Numbered from the stretch's first letter, positions 8,380 to 16,636 are shown. The stretch: 35,200 nt of DNA from Aquitalea pelogenes (GCF_001515305.1 NZ_LNQV01000043.1:1-35200); one strand, 5' to 3'. Program-made: numbers and translations. Notes: generated by a model from the letters alone, not told the origin.

Positions 8380-8415
8380 TTGACGTTGACGTAAACGTCA
8401 AGTTATTGTGATAAA
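8380..8415 (+). promoter_or_regulatory. Putative LiuR operator overlapping the valine-operon promoter
   Basis: Positions 8380-8401 form a near-perfect 22-bp palindrome: TTGACGTT at the left and AACGTCAA at the right, with a central GACGTA. ACGT occurs three times at 6-bp steps. LiuR sites of this ACGT-rich form are known in proteobacteria. The second TTGACG (8386-8391) can act as -35, with GATAAA (8410-8415) as -10 at 18-bp spacing. A bound regulator would then cover the promoter. The same palindrome also gives a TTGACG on the minus strand facing liuR. Confidence 0.75.
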
Positions 8416-8436
8416 AACAACGCAGGAGAACAGCAC

Positions 8437-9288
8437 ATGACAACACAAAAAATCGGCGTGGTTGGAGCAGGCACCATGGGCAACGGCATTGCCCAGGTGT
8501 TTGCCATGCATGGCTTTGCAGTGCGGCTGGCCGATGTCAGCGAGGCAGCCCTGCACAAGGGGCTGGCCGCCATTGGCAACAGCCTGGCGCGCATGGCCAA
8601 GAAAGGCAGCATTGCCGAAGCCGACATCGCCGGCATTCTGGCGCGCATCCACCCCACCACCCGGCTGGCCGAGCTGGCCGACCGTGATCTGGTCGTCGAA
8701 GCCGCTACCGAAAACCCGGCCATCAAGGAGTCCATCTTCCGCGAACTGGGCAGCGTGGTGCGGGCAGACGCCATTCTGGCATCCAACACCTCGTCCATTT
8801 CGCTCACCCGCATTGCCGCCTGGGTGCCACAGCCAGAACGCGTGGTGGGCATGCACTTCATGAACCCGGTGCCTTTGATGCAGCTGGTGGAAATCATCCG
8901 CGCCATCCAGACCGCCGACCACACTTACCAGAAGGTATTCGAACTGGCGGTGGCGCTGGGCAAGACCCCGGTGACGGTGAAGGACGGGCCGGGCTTTGTC
9001 TCCAACCGCATCCTGATGCCGATGATCAACGAAGCGGCCTTTGCCCTGTTCGAAAACCTGGCCACGGCGGAAGACATCGACACCGTGATGAAGCTGGGCA
9101 TGAACCACCCTATCGGCCCGCTGGCACTGGCCGACCTGATTGGCCTGGATACCTGCCTGTCCATCATGGACATCCTTTATACCGAATTCCGTGACAGCAA
9201 ATACCGCGCCTGCCCGCTGCTGGCACAGCTGGTGGCGGCCGGGCATCTGGGTCGCAAGAGTGGCAAGGGTTTTTATCACTACGACTGA
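8437..9288 (+). CDS. 3-hydroxyacyl-CoA dehydrogenase (3-hydroxybutyryl-CoA dehydrogenase family)
   Basis: This 283-residue NAD(P)-dependent enzyme oxidises an L-3-hydroxyacyl-CoA to the 3-keto form. The Rossmann motif is GVVGAGTMGNGIAQ (residues 7-20). The active site shows S119 in SNTSS, the H140-E152 pair (GMHFMNPVP and QLVEII) and N190 in GFVSNRIL, with the C-terminal helical domain complete. AGGAGA at 8424-8429 supports ATG 8437. It is the first gene of the plus-strand operon behind the LiuR-type operator. In this setting it may act on 2-methyl-3-hydroxybutyryl-CoA from isoleucine, handing product to the divergent thiolase. This substrate is an inference; 3-hydroxybutyryl-CoA is the family default. 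Confidence 0.93.
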   Translation: MTTQKIGVVGAGTMGNGIAQVFAMHGFAVRLADVSEAALHKGLAAIGNSLARMAKKGSIAEADIAGILARIHPTTRLAELADRDLVVEAATENPAIKESIFRELGSVVRADAILASNTSSISLTRIAAWVPQPERVVGMHFMNPVPLMQLVEIIRAIQTADHTYQKVFELAVALGKTPVTVKDGPGFVSNRILMPMINEAAFALFENLATAEDIDTVMKLGMNHPIGPLALADLIGLDTCLSIMDILYTEFRDSKYRACPLLAQLVAAGHLGRKSGKGFYHYD

Positions 9289-9333
9289 CATACCAAGACG
9301 GCACACAAGCCGCCAAGCACAGGAGAGTTGCAG

Positions 9334-10835
9334 ATGAAACAGGCTGTTCCCAGCGTCAAGCTGCTGATCAACGGTGAATTCGTCGAATCGCAGAGCCAAG
9401 AGTGGCGCGACATCATCAACCCGGCCACGCAAGAAGTACTGGCACGGGTCCCCATGGCCACTGCCGGGGAAGTCGAGGCCGCGGTCGCCAGCGCCAAAAC
9501 GGCCTTTGCCAGCTGGAAGAAAACCCCCATCGGCACCCGCGCACGGATTTTCCTCAAGTACCAGCAGTTGATCCGCGAGCACATGAAGGAACTGGCCGCG
9601 CTACTGACGGCAGAACAGGGCAAAACCCTGGCCGATGCCGAGGGCGATATCTTCCGCGGTCTGGAAGTGGTGGAACACGCCGCCAGCATTGGCAATCTGC
9701 AACTGGGTGAATACGCCGAAAACGTGGCCGGAGGCGTGGATACCTACACCGTGCAACAGCCACTGGGCGTATGTGCCGGCATCACCCCTTTCAACTTCCC
9801 GGCGATGATTCCGCTGTGGATGTTCCCGATGGCCATCGCCACCGGCAATACCTTTGTGCTGAAACCGTCCGAACAGGACCCGATGGTGACCATGCAGCTG
9901 GTGGAACTGGCCTTGCAGGCTGGCATCCCGGCGGGCGTGCTGAATGTGGTGCATGGCGGCGAAGCGGTGGTGAATGCCATTTGCGACCACCCGGACATCA
10001 AGGCCATCTCCTTTGTCGGCTCCAGCCGCGTCGGCACCCACGTTTACAACCGCGCCAGCCTGGCCGGCAAACGGGTGCAATGCATGATGGGCGCCAAGAA
10101 CCACGCCATCGTGCTGCCGGACGCCAACAAGGAACAGGCGCTGAACCAGCTCACCGGCGCGGCATTCGGCGCGGCCGGCCAGCGCTGCATGGCCTTGAGC
10201 GTGGCGGTGCTGGTGGGTGAAGCGCGCAGCTGGATTCCCGATCTGGTGGCCAAGGCCAAGTCCCTGCGCGTGGGCGCAGGCAAGGACAACCCGGACCTGG
10301 GCCCGCTGATTTCCTGCGCTGCCCGCGAACGGTAACTGGCCTGATCAAGCAAGGCGTGGCCGAAGGCGCGGTGCTGGAGCTGGATGGCCGGGAAGTACAA
10401 GTGGATGGCTACCCGGAGGGCAACTTTGTCGGCCCCACCATTTTCTCTGGCGTCACCACAGACATGGCCATTTACCGGCAGGAAATCTTCGGCCCGGTGC
10501 TGTGCCTGCTGGGCGTGGACACGCTGGATGAGGCCATTGCCATCATCAATGCCAACCCCAATGGCAACGGCACCGCCATCTTCACCCAGAGCGGTGCTGC
10601 CGCACGGCGCTTCCAGGAGGACATCGACGTCGGTCAGGTCGGCATCAATGTGCCGATTCCGGTGCCGGTGCCACTGTTCAGCTTTACCGGCTCGCGCGGC
10701 TCCAAACTGGGCGACCTCGGCCCATATGGCAAGCAGGTGATCCTGTTCTACACCCAGACCAAAACCGTCACCAGCCGCTGGTTCGACGACGAGGCCAGCA
10801 GCGGCAAGGTGCACACCACCATTTCGCTGCGCTGA
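9334..10835 (+). pseudogene. mmsA: CoA-acylating methylmalonate-semialdehyde dehydrogenase, frameshifted
   Basis: This is the last enzyme of valine degradation, turning methylmalonate semialdehyde, NAD+ and CoA into propionyl-CoA and CO2. The ALDH fold is clear: N154 in TPFNFPAM, LKPSEQDP, FVGSSRVGTH and the nucleophile C285 in AGQRCMALS. As usual for this subfamily, the general-base Glu is replaced (MMGAKNHAIV). The frame breaks after ISCAARER at GG 10331-10332. One extra G gives [15 protein letters not shown] and restores an uninterrupted ~500-residue protein, the normal family length. Start ATG 9334 has AGGAGAG at 9321-9327. The change is either a fresh loss of function or a base-calling error. 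If real, only residues 1-333 would be made, without much of the C-terminal catalytic and oligomerisation region. Confidence 0.88.
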
Positions 10836-10935
10836 GTTGCACTGATCAAGGCAGACCGATTCACGTCAGATAAAACAAGACAGCAGCAGGCCGCCATCCC
10901 CCACCGGCCCGGCTGCTGCAAGAGGAGAAACCGAC

Positions 10936-12096
10936 ATGGACTTTGCACTCAACGAACAGCAACTGGCCTTCCAGGACAGCGCGCGCGACTTTGCCAGCAG
11001 CCGCCTGGCCCCGTTTGCCGCCGAATGGGACCTGGAAGAAACCTTCCCGCTTGCCACCATCCGCGAAGCCGGTGACATGGGCTTTCTCGGCCTGTACACC
11101 CCGGAAAGCCACGGCGGGCTGGGCCTGTCGCGGCTGGATTCGGCCATCGTGTTTGAAGAACTGGCCGCCGGCTGCACTTCCACCGCCGCCTATCTCACCA
11201 TCCACAATATGGTGAGCTGGATGATTGCCAGCTTCGGCAGCGCCACGCTGGCCGGAGAATGGGTGCCACGCATGGTGAGCGGCGAAGTGCTGGGCAGCTA
11301 CTGTCTGACCGAGCCGGGTGCCGGCTCCGATGCCGCCTCGCTCAAGACCCGCGCCGAGAAAAAGGGCGAAGTCTATGTGCTGAACGGCAGCAAGATGTTC
11401 ATCTCCGGCGCAGGCAGCACCGATGTGCTGGTAGTGATGGCCCGTACCGGCGGCCCCGGCCCCAAAGGCGTGTCGGCCTTTGTGGTGCCCGCCAACGCAC
11501 CCGGCGTGCAGTATGGCAAGAAGGAAAAGAAAATGGGCTGGAACAGCCAGCCCACCCGCGCCATCACCTTCGACAATGTGGAAATTCCGGCAGGCAACCT
11601 GCTGGGCGAGGAAGGCATGGGCTTTGCCTATGCCATGAAGGGGCTGGATGGTGGCCGCATCAATATCGCCACCTGCGCCGTCGGCACCGCCCAGGCCGCG
11701 CTGAATGCCGCCCAGCGCTATGTGCAGGAGCGGCAGCAGTTCGGCCAGCCGCTGGCCGACTTCCAGACCGTGCAATTCCGCCTGGCCGACATGCTGACCG
11801 AGCTGGTGGCCGCGCGCCAGATGGTACGTCTGGCGGCATTCAAGCTTGACAGCGGCAGCACCGACGCCAGTGCCTACTGTGCCATGGCCAAGCGCTTTGC
11901 CACCGATCTGTCATTCAATGTCGCCAATAATGCCTTGCAGCTGTTTGGCGGCTATGGCTACCTGAAGGACTTCCCGCTGGAGCGCCATGTACGCGATGCC
12001 CGCGTGCATCAGATTCTGGAAGGCACCAACGAAGTGATGCGCATGATCGTCGCCCGGCAGTTGCTGAAGGACGGCGCGCTGGAGAACCTCCGTTGA
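10936..12096 (+). CDS. Acyl-CoA dehydrogenase, probable isobutyryl-CoA dehydrogenase
   Basis: A 386-residue FAD enzyme that introduces the 2,3 double bond. It has the ACAD signature YCLTEPGAGSDAAS (about residues 122-135), the FAD-binding region QQFGQPLADFQ and the catalytic base E362 in ILEGTNEVMRM, placed as in short/branched-chain ACADs. Its place between mmsA and an enoyl-CoA hydratase, with 3-hydroxyisobutyryl-CoA hydrolase and mmsB following, points to isobutyryl-CoA as substrate (methacrylyl-CoA as product). 2-methylbutyryl-CoA is an alternative. A strong AGAGGAGA precedes ATG 10936. A 409-bp gap with a palindromic element separates it from the next gene. Electrons would go to ETF. Confidence 0.92.
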   Translation: MDFALNEQQLAFQDSARDFASSRLAPFAAEWDLEETFPLATIREAGDMGFLGLYTPESHGGLGLSRLDSAIVFEELAAGCTSTAAYLTIHNMVSWMIASFGSATLAGEWVPRMVSGEVLGSYCLTEPGAGSDAASLKTRAEKKGEVYVLNGSKMFISGAGSTDVLVVMARTGGPGPKGVSAFVVPANAPGVQYGKKEKKMGWNSQPTRAITFDNVEIPAGNLLGEEGMGFAYAMKGLDGGRINIATCAVGTAQAALNAAQRYVQERQQFGQPLADFQTVQFRLADMLTELVAARQMVRLAAFKLDSGSTDASAYCAMAKRFATDLSFNVANNALQLFGGYGYLKDFPLERHVRDARVHQILEGTNEVMRMIVARQLLKDGALENLR

Positions 12097-12505
12097 GAAC
12101 CTCCATGCACCCTGTTTGTGTGGTGCATGTTGCAATACAGGATTGATGTTGACGACGCAGCCACGGCCCCATCAAGCCTGCCGCCGGATGGCAGGCCCGA
12201 GGTATTAAGAGCTGCTAACAAAACATCGTAGAGAACCCGGGCCAAGGCGCGCCGCCGCAGACAGTACATGGCGTACGGCAAGGCGGCGCAACGCTGGAGC
12301 GGGGATTTTGTTAGCGGGTCGAAGCGGCTGCATGTTTGAGCCCTGCGACGCTAGCACAGGGCGAGTTCAGCCGCGCCTCGGGACTGACAGGATCCAGCGG
12401 GCAGCCGCAGGCCAGGCAAACCAAACCGGCATCCGCGCAGCGGATTCAGGACAGCAAAGATCGTATACAGACTGTAGGTACTACTTACCAATGATCGGGA
12501 ACGCC
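12097..12505. other. 409-bp gene-free gap inside the valine operon
   Basis: No convincing gene lies here. The stretch holds the palindromic element at 12214-12315 and then about 190 bp of sequence with an open frame running into the hydratase. That frame starts at a TTG inside the element's right arm and adds residues unlike any hydratase, so I do not count it as coding. I find no clear intrinsic terminator. The downstream genes may depend on read-through or on an unseen internal promoter. Confidence 0.5.
12214..12315. repeat. 102-bp palindromic element with 10-bp terminal inverted repeats
   Basis: GCTAACAAAA (12214-12223) and TTTTGTTAGC (12306-12315) are perfect inverted ends. Inside, GCGCCGCC (12249-12256) pairs with GGCGGCGC (12282-12289), around a GTAC-ATGGC-GTAC centre. 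The element has no coding capacity. Its size and nested symmetry fit a MITE-like or insertion-sequence-derived remnant. No clear target-site duplication is visible, and other genomic copies cannot be checked here. Confidence 0.55.
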
Positions 12506-13288
12506 ATGACACATTACGCTCATCTGCAAGTGGAAAAACGCGGCCACACCGCCCAGGTCACCATCGACAACCCGCCAGCCAACACCTGGAACCGCGCCAG
12601 CCTGAACGCGCTCAAGCAACTGGTGGCAGACCTGAACGCGGACGACAACATCTACGCACTGGTGATTACCGGAAGCGGCAGCAAGTTCTTCTCCGCCGGA
12701 GCCGACCTGAACCTGTTTGCCGACGGCAACAAGCTCGTGGCCACCGAAATGACCATGCTGTTCGGCGAGGCCTTCGAGGCGCTGGCCGCCTTCCGTGGTG
12801 TCAGCATTGCCGCCATCAACGGCTATGCCATGGGCGGCGGGCTGGAATGCGCGCTGGCCTGCGACATCCGCATTGCCGAAGTCCAGGCACAAATGGCGCT
12901 GCCGGAAGCCGCAGTCGGCCTGCTGCCCTGCGCTGGCGGCACCCAGCAATTGCCATGGCTGGTGGGCGAAGGCTGGGCCAAGCGCATGATTCTGTGTGGC
13001 GAGCGGGTGGATGCCGACACCGCCGAACGCATCGGCCTGGTGGAAGAAGTGGTCGGTCAGGGCCAGGCGCTGGAAGCCGCGCTCAAGCTAGCGGAAAAAG
13101 TGGCGCGCCAGTCCCCCTCCTCGGTCAAGGTGTGCAAGCAGCTGGTACAGCGCGCGCGCATCGAGCCGCCCGGCTATAACCTGATTCACGAACGCGAGCA
13201 GTTCATCAAGCTGTTCGATACTGCCGACCAGCAAGAAGGCGTGCAGGCCTTTCTGGCCAAGCGCAGCCCGCAATGGCACAACCGCTGA
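12506..13288 (+). CDS. Enoyl-CoA hydratase
   Basis: A 260-residue crotonase-family hydratase. Both catalytic glutamates are present: E114 in GGGLECALACDIR and E134 in LPEAAVGLLPCAGGTQ. The oxyanion-hole residues are in FSAGADLNLF and in YAMGGGL. In this operon the expected reaction is hydration of methacrylyl-CoA to 3-hydroxyisobutyryl-CoA, and tiglyl-CoA is also possible. Start choice: in-frame ATGs lie at 12491 and 12506. I use 12506 (MTHYAHLQVEKRG), which begins like other family members and has GGGA nearby. The frame runs further up to a TTG at 12308, but that part lies in the palindromic element and is not family-like. The gene ends 11 bp before the hydrolase start. Confidence 0.92.
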   Translation: MTHYAHLQVEKRGHTAQVTIDNPPANTWNRASLNALKQLVADLNADDNIYALVITGSGSKFFSAGADLNLFADGNKLVATEMTMLFGEAFEALAAFRGVSIAAINGYAMGGGLECALACDIRIAEVQAQMALPEAAVGLLPCAGGTQQLPWLVGEGWAKRMILCGERVDADTAERIGLVEEVVGQGQALEAALKLAEKVARQSPSSVKVCKQLVQRARIEPPGYNLIHEREQFIKLFDTADQQEGVQAFLAKRSPQWHNR

Positions 13289-13299
13289 CAGGAGCCGTC

Positions 13300-14421
13300 A
13301 TGCCCGATGTTGTCTTGTTTGAAGAACGCCGCTGTGCCGATGGCAAACGCATCGGCATTGCCACCCTCAACAGCGAAAAATCGCTCAATGCGCTGACGCT
13401 GGAGATGATCCGCCTGCTGCAAGCCAAGCTTGCCGCCTGGGAAGCTGACTCCGGCATCGCCGCCGTGCTGCTGCGCGGTACTGGCGAAAAGGCCTTCTGC
13501 GCCGGTGGCGATGTGCGCGCCCTGCGCGAAGCGCTGCTGAGCGACGACAGCCACCCGCAGCCGCAGGCGCTGGCCTTCTTCCGCGAAGAATACGCGCTGG
13601 ACTACCACATCCACTGCTATGCCAAGCCGCTCATCGTGTGGGGGCATGGCATCGTGATGGGTGGCGGACTGGGCCTGATGGCCGGGGCCAGCCACCGCGT
13701 GGCCACCAGCGCCACCCGCATTGCCATGCCGGAAATCACCATCGGCCTGTATCCGGACGTAGCCGGCAGCTGGTTTCTGCAACGCATGCCAGCCCGCGTC
13801 GGCCTGTTCCTCGGCCTGACCGGCGCGCCACTGAATGCGCATGATGCGCTGATCTGCAATCTGGCCGACCACGTGCTGGCCAGCGATGCCTGGCCGCAGT
13901 TGCTGGAGCAGCTGCAACAGCAATACTGGGATGCCGACAGCGCCACCCGCAGCGCCCAGGTTTCCGCCCTGCTCAGCCAGCTGGAACACGCCGCGCGCAG
14001 CAGCCTGCCAGCGTCCAATGTCGCCCCCAATCTGCTGACCATTCATCAGCTGATGAGCATGGGCGACCTCGCCAGCGTGGCCGATGCCCTGGGCAGCTGG
14101 CAGTTCGACGACGACTGGCTGGCCAGTGCCGCCAAAAACTTCCGCCACGGCTGCCCGGTGTCCGCCGCCGTGACCTGGGAAATCTTCCAGCGCGCCCGCC
14201 ACCTGTCGCTGGCCGAAGCGCTGCGCATGGAGCTGATCCTGTCGCTCAACTTCTGCCACAAACCGGACTTCCGCGAAGGTGTGCGTGCGCTGCTGGTGGA
14301 CAAGGACAGGCAACCGCAATGGCACTACCGCCAGCTGGCCGACATCCCGCAGGAGTGGGTGGACAGCCACTTTGTGGCACCGTGGCCGGCAGAGCAGCAC
14401 CCTTTGGCCACCTTGCCTTAA
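13300..14421 (+). CDS. 3-hydroxyisobutyryl-CoA hydrolase (crotonase family)
   Basis: This 373-residue protein is about 110 residues longer than the hydratases, as is usual for 3-hydroxyisobutyryl-CoA hydrolase. It releases free 3-hydroxyisobutyrate, the step that lets valine carbon leave CoA before MmsB. The crotonase core shows FCAGGDVRAL (oxyanion hole) and GIVMGGGLGLMAGASHRVAT. The catalytic acid pair is E145 in MPEITIGLYPD and D153 of the same segment, followed by the hallmark GSWFLQRMP. The C-terminal HIBCH extension is intact (DFREGVRALLVDKDRQPQW). The frame is open from 13273, but ATG 13300 has AGGAG at good spacing after the hydratase stop. The next gene, mmsB, completes the sequence of steps. 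Confidence 0.94.
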   Translation: MPDVVLFEERRCADGKRIGIATLNSEKSLNALTLEMIRLLQAKLAAWEADSGIAAVLLRGTGEKAFCAGGDVRALREALLSDDSHPQPQALAFFREEYALDYHIHCYAKPLIVWGHGIVMGGGLGLMAGASHRVATSATRIAMPEITIGLYPDVAGSWFLQRMPARVGLFLGLTGAPLNAHDALICNLADHVLASDAWPQLLEQLQQQYWDADSATRSAQVSALLSQLEHAARSSLPASNVAPNLLTIHQLMSMGDLASVADALGSWQFDDDWLASAAKNFRHGCPVSAAVTWEIFQRARHLSLAEALRMELILSLNFCHKPDFREGVRALLVDKDRQPQWHYRQLADIPQEWVDSHFVAPWPAEQHPLATLP

Positions 14422-14445
14422 GTACAACAAAAGAGGAGAGAGACA

Positions 14446-15335
14446 ATGACACACATCGCCTTCATCGGACTGGGCAATATGGGTGGGCCGATGGCGCTCA
14501 ATCTGGTGGCCAAGGGGTTTAGCGTCGCCGCTTTCGATTTGTCCGCCGACGCACTGGCCAGGCTGCAAGCCGCCGGTGCCCGTGCCGCCAGCAGCGCACT
14601 GGACGCCGTACAAGGTGCCAGCGTGGTGATTTCCATGCTGCCCGCCGGCAAGCATGTGCAGGCGCTGTATCTGGGCGAGCAAGGGCTGTTTGCCAGCCTG
14701 CCCAAGGGTACGCTGGTGATTGACTGCAGCACTATCGCCGCCAGCGATGCACGCAAGGTGGCCGATGCTGCCACTGCAGCTGGCCTGCGCATGCTGGACG
14801 CGCCGGTTTCCGGCGGCACCGCCGGGGCAGCTGCCGGTACGCTCACCTTTATCGTCGGCGGTGACGAGGCCGATCTGGCCGAAGCACGCCCGTTGCTGGA
14901 GGCCATGGGCAAGAACATTTTCCACGCTGGTGGCAACGGCGCGGGCCAGACCGCCAAGATCTGCAACAACATGCTGCTGGGCATCCTGATGGCAGGCACC
15001 GCCGAGGCGCTGGCACTGGGGGTGAAGAACGGGCTGGACCCGAAAGTACTGTCGGACATCATGAGCAAGAGCTCCGGCCGCAACTGGGCGCTGGAGCTGT
15101 ACAACCCATGGCCGGGGGTGATGGAAACCGCCCCGGCAGCCGTGGCTATAGCGGCGGCTTCATGACTGCGCTGATGCTCAAAGACCTGGGCCTGGCCGAA
15201 ACCACCGCGCTGGACAGCCATGCCGCCACACCACTGGGCACGCTGGCGCGCAATCTGTACGAGAACCATGCGGCTGCCGGTAATGGCCAGCTGGATTTTT
15301 CCAGCATCCTGCAGTATTTCCATCCGCAAGACTGA
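14446..15335 (+). pseudogene. mmsB: 3-hydroxyisobutyrate dehydrogenase, frameshifted near the C-terminus
   Basis: This enzyme oxidises 3-hydroxyisobutyrate to methylmalonate semialdehyde with NAD+. The N-terminal Rossmann motif is FIGLGNMGGPMALNL (residues 6-20). The substrate loop DAPVSGGTAGA (118-128) and catalytic K171 (GAGQTAKICNNML) are present. The frame breaks at about 15137: GCCCCGGCAGCCG reads as A-P-A-A-V. One extra C restores APASRGYSGGFMTALMLKDLGLA, and the protein then ends normally at 15335 with ~296 residues. The broken product would lose the C-terminal helices that close the active site. AGGAGAG upstream supports ATG 14446. It is the last gene of the operon, with a terminator just downstream. 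Confidence 0.88.
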
Positions 15336-15357
15336 ATCCGGTTTCTTGTCTGTCCCT

Positions 15358-15382
15358 GCCCGGCCTGGTGCCGGGCTTTTTT
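15358..15382 (+). terminator. Intrinsic terminator of the valine operon
   Basis: GCCCGGC (15358-15364), loop CTGGT, GCCGGGC (15370-15376), then TTTTTT. A 7-bp GC stem with a T6 tail, 22 bp after the mmsB stop. Confidence 0.93.
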
Positions 15383-15409
15383 GCATCCGGCGTATTCACA
15401 CAGGGCAGT

Positions 15410-15461
15410 TTGGACGGTTGTCATGCGCGTAGCGAAACCATGCCAGACAGCAACAGTCCAA
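15410..15461. promoter_or_regulatory. Inverted repeat upstream of the polyamine-binding protein gene
   Basis: TTGGACGGTTG (15410-15420) and CAACAGTCCAA (15451-15461) are complementary at ten of eleven positions, with 30 bp between them. It lies 43 bp before the start at 15504. It could be a spaced dimer operator or a leader hairpin. No clear promoter was found. Confidence 0.4.
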
Positions 15462-15503
15462 GGTCTTTCATGACGACGTATACAACCGCTCAGGAAACCA
15501 GCC

Positions 15504-16595
15504 ATGAAAACCAGAAATCTGCTTGCCTCCGCCCTGTTGCTGGCCGCTGCCAGCCAGGCGTCCAGCGCCGCCGGGGTGCTGAATGTCTATAACTGGTCCG
15601 ACTACATTGCCAAGGACACCATTCCCGGCTTTGAAAAGCAGACCGGCATCAAGGTGCGCTACGACAACTACGACAGCAATGAAACCCTGCAATCCAAGCT
15701 GCTGACCGGCAGCTCCGGCTACGACATCGTTACTCCCACCTCGGACTTCATGGCCAAGCAGATTCAGGCCGGGGCCTTCCAGAAGCTGGACAAGAGCAAG
15801 CTGCCCAATCTGCGTAACCTGGACTCGGCACTGATGGCCAAGATAGCCGGTGCCGACCCGGGCAATCTGTATGGTGTTCCCTGGGCCTACGGAACCGACG
15901 GCCTGGGCTACAACCTGACCAAGGTACAGCCGCTACTGGGCAAGGACGCGCCGCTGGACGACTGGGACAATCTGTTCAACCCGCAAAAAGCGGCAAAACT
16001 GAAAGGCTGCGGCATTTCGGTACTGGACGATGCCAAGGCCGTGTTCGCCACCACCCTGCACTATCTGGGCAAGCAACCTAACAGCCGCAACCCGGCCGAC
16101 TATCAGGCGGCCTTCCAGACCCTGCAAAAAATCCGCCCCTATATCAAGCGTTTCAGCTCGTCCGGCTATATCAATGAACTGGCCAATGGCGATATCTGCA
16201 TGGTGCTGGGCTACTCCGGTGACGTGGTGATCGCCAAAACCCGCGCCGCCGAAGCCAAACGCCCCTACCAGCTGGCCTATTACATTCCCCGGACCGGTGC
16301 ACCGCTGTGGTTTGACGTGATGGTGATTCCCAAGGGAGCCAAGAATGTCGATTCCGCCCTGCAGTGGATCAACTACATGCAAACTCCGCAGGTGAACGCC
16401 GGCATCACCAATACCGTGTTCTACCCTACTGCCAATGCGGCGGCGCGCAAGTTCGTAAAACCGGAGATTGCCAACGACCCGGCCATCTACCCGCCACCGG
16501 CCCTCATCAACAAGCTGTTCCTGCTGGAGCCGGTACCGGCTGACATCATGCGGCTGCAAAACCGGCTGTGGACACAGCTGAAAACCGGGCGCTGA
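15504..16595 (+). CDS. Periplasmic polyamine (putrescine/spermidine)-binding protein, PotF-like
   Basis: A 363-residue extracellular solute-binding protein with a signal peptide (MKTRNLL, hydrophobic core, cleavage near residues 21-23). After cleavage the mature part begins VLNVYNWSDYIAKDTIPGFE, the standard start of PotD/PotF. Further family blocks are GYDIVTPTSDFMAKQ, GVPWAYGTDGLGYN, LDDAKAVFATTLHYLG, GDICMVLGYSGDV and GAPLWFDVMVIPKGA. The aspartates and tryptophans in these blocks match the diamine-binding pocket of the family, so a polyamine is the likely ligand. There is no polyamine ABC permease or ATPase beside it; it is a single-gene unit between two terminators. It may serve a transporter encoded elsewhere or act as a sensor partner. 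AGGAAACC precedes ATG 15504. Confidence 0.92.
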   Translation: MKTRNLLASALLLAAASQASSAAGVLNVYNWSDYIAKDTIPGFEKQTGIKVRYDNYDSNETLQSKLLTGSSGYDIVTPTSDFMAKQIQAGAFQKLDKSKLPNLRNLDSALMAKIAGADPGNLYGVPWAYGTDGLGYNLTKVQPLLGKDAPLDDWDNLFNPQKAAKLKGCGISVLDDAKAVFATTLHYLGKQPNSRNPADYQAAFQTLQKIRPYIKRFSSSGYINELANGDICMVLGYSGDVVIAKTRAAEAKRPYQLAYYIPRTGAPLWFDVMVIPKGAKNVDSALQWINYMQTPQVNAGITNTVFYPTANAAARKFVKPEIANDPAIYPPPALINKLFLLEPVPADIMRLQNRLWTQLKTGR

Positions 16596-16613
16596 GGCAA
16601 GGTCCAACAAAAC

Positions 16614-16636
16614 AAAAAGGGGCGTAAAGCCCCTTT
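16614..16636. terminator. Bidirectional intrinsic terminator
   Basis: AAAGGGGC (16616-16623), loop GTAAA, GCCCCTTT (16629-16636). The flanking A-run on one side and T-run on the other let it serve both the plus-strand binding-protein gene and the convergent minus-strand liv-ydcF-cinA unit. Confidence 0.85.

Noticed and set aside
10331-10332. Programmed frameshift as explanation for the mmsA break
   Set aside because: No slippery heptamer, pseudoknot or internal ribosome-like stimulator at the site. A single missing G explains it fully.
10883-10919. GCAGCAG/CTGCTGC arms just before the acyl-CoA dehydrogenase ribosome site
   Set aside because: Only seven bases with a long mispaired loop. Simple-repeat character makes chance likely, and no T-run is present.
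12308-12505. N-terminal extension of the enoyl-CoA hydratase
   Set aside because: Starts with TTG inside the palindromic element. Residues are unlike hydratases, and normal starts exist at 12491/12506.
13186-14925. 579-residue minus-strand open frame opposite the 3-hydroxyisobutyryl-CoA hydrolase gene
   Set aside because: Spans parts of three real plus-strand genes with Gly/Ala/His/Gln-rich noise; no ribosome site.
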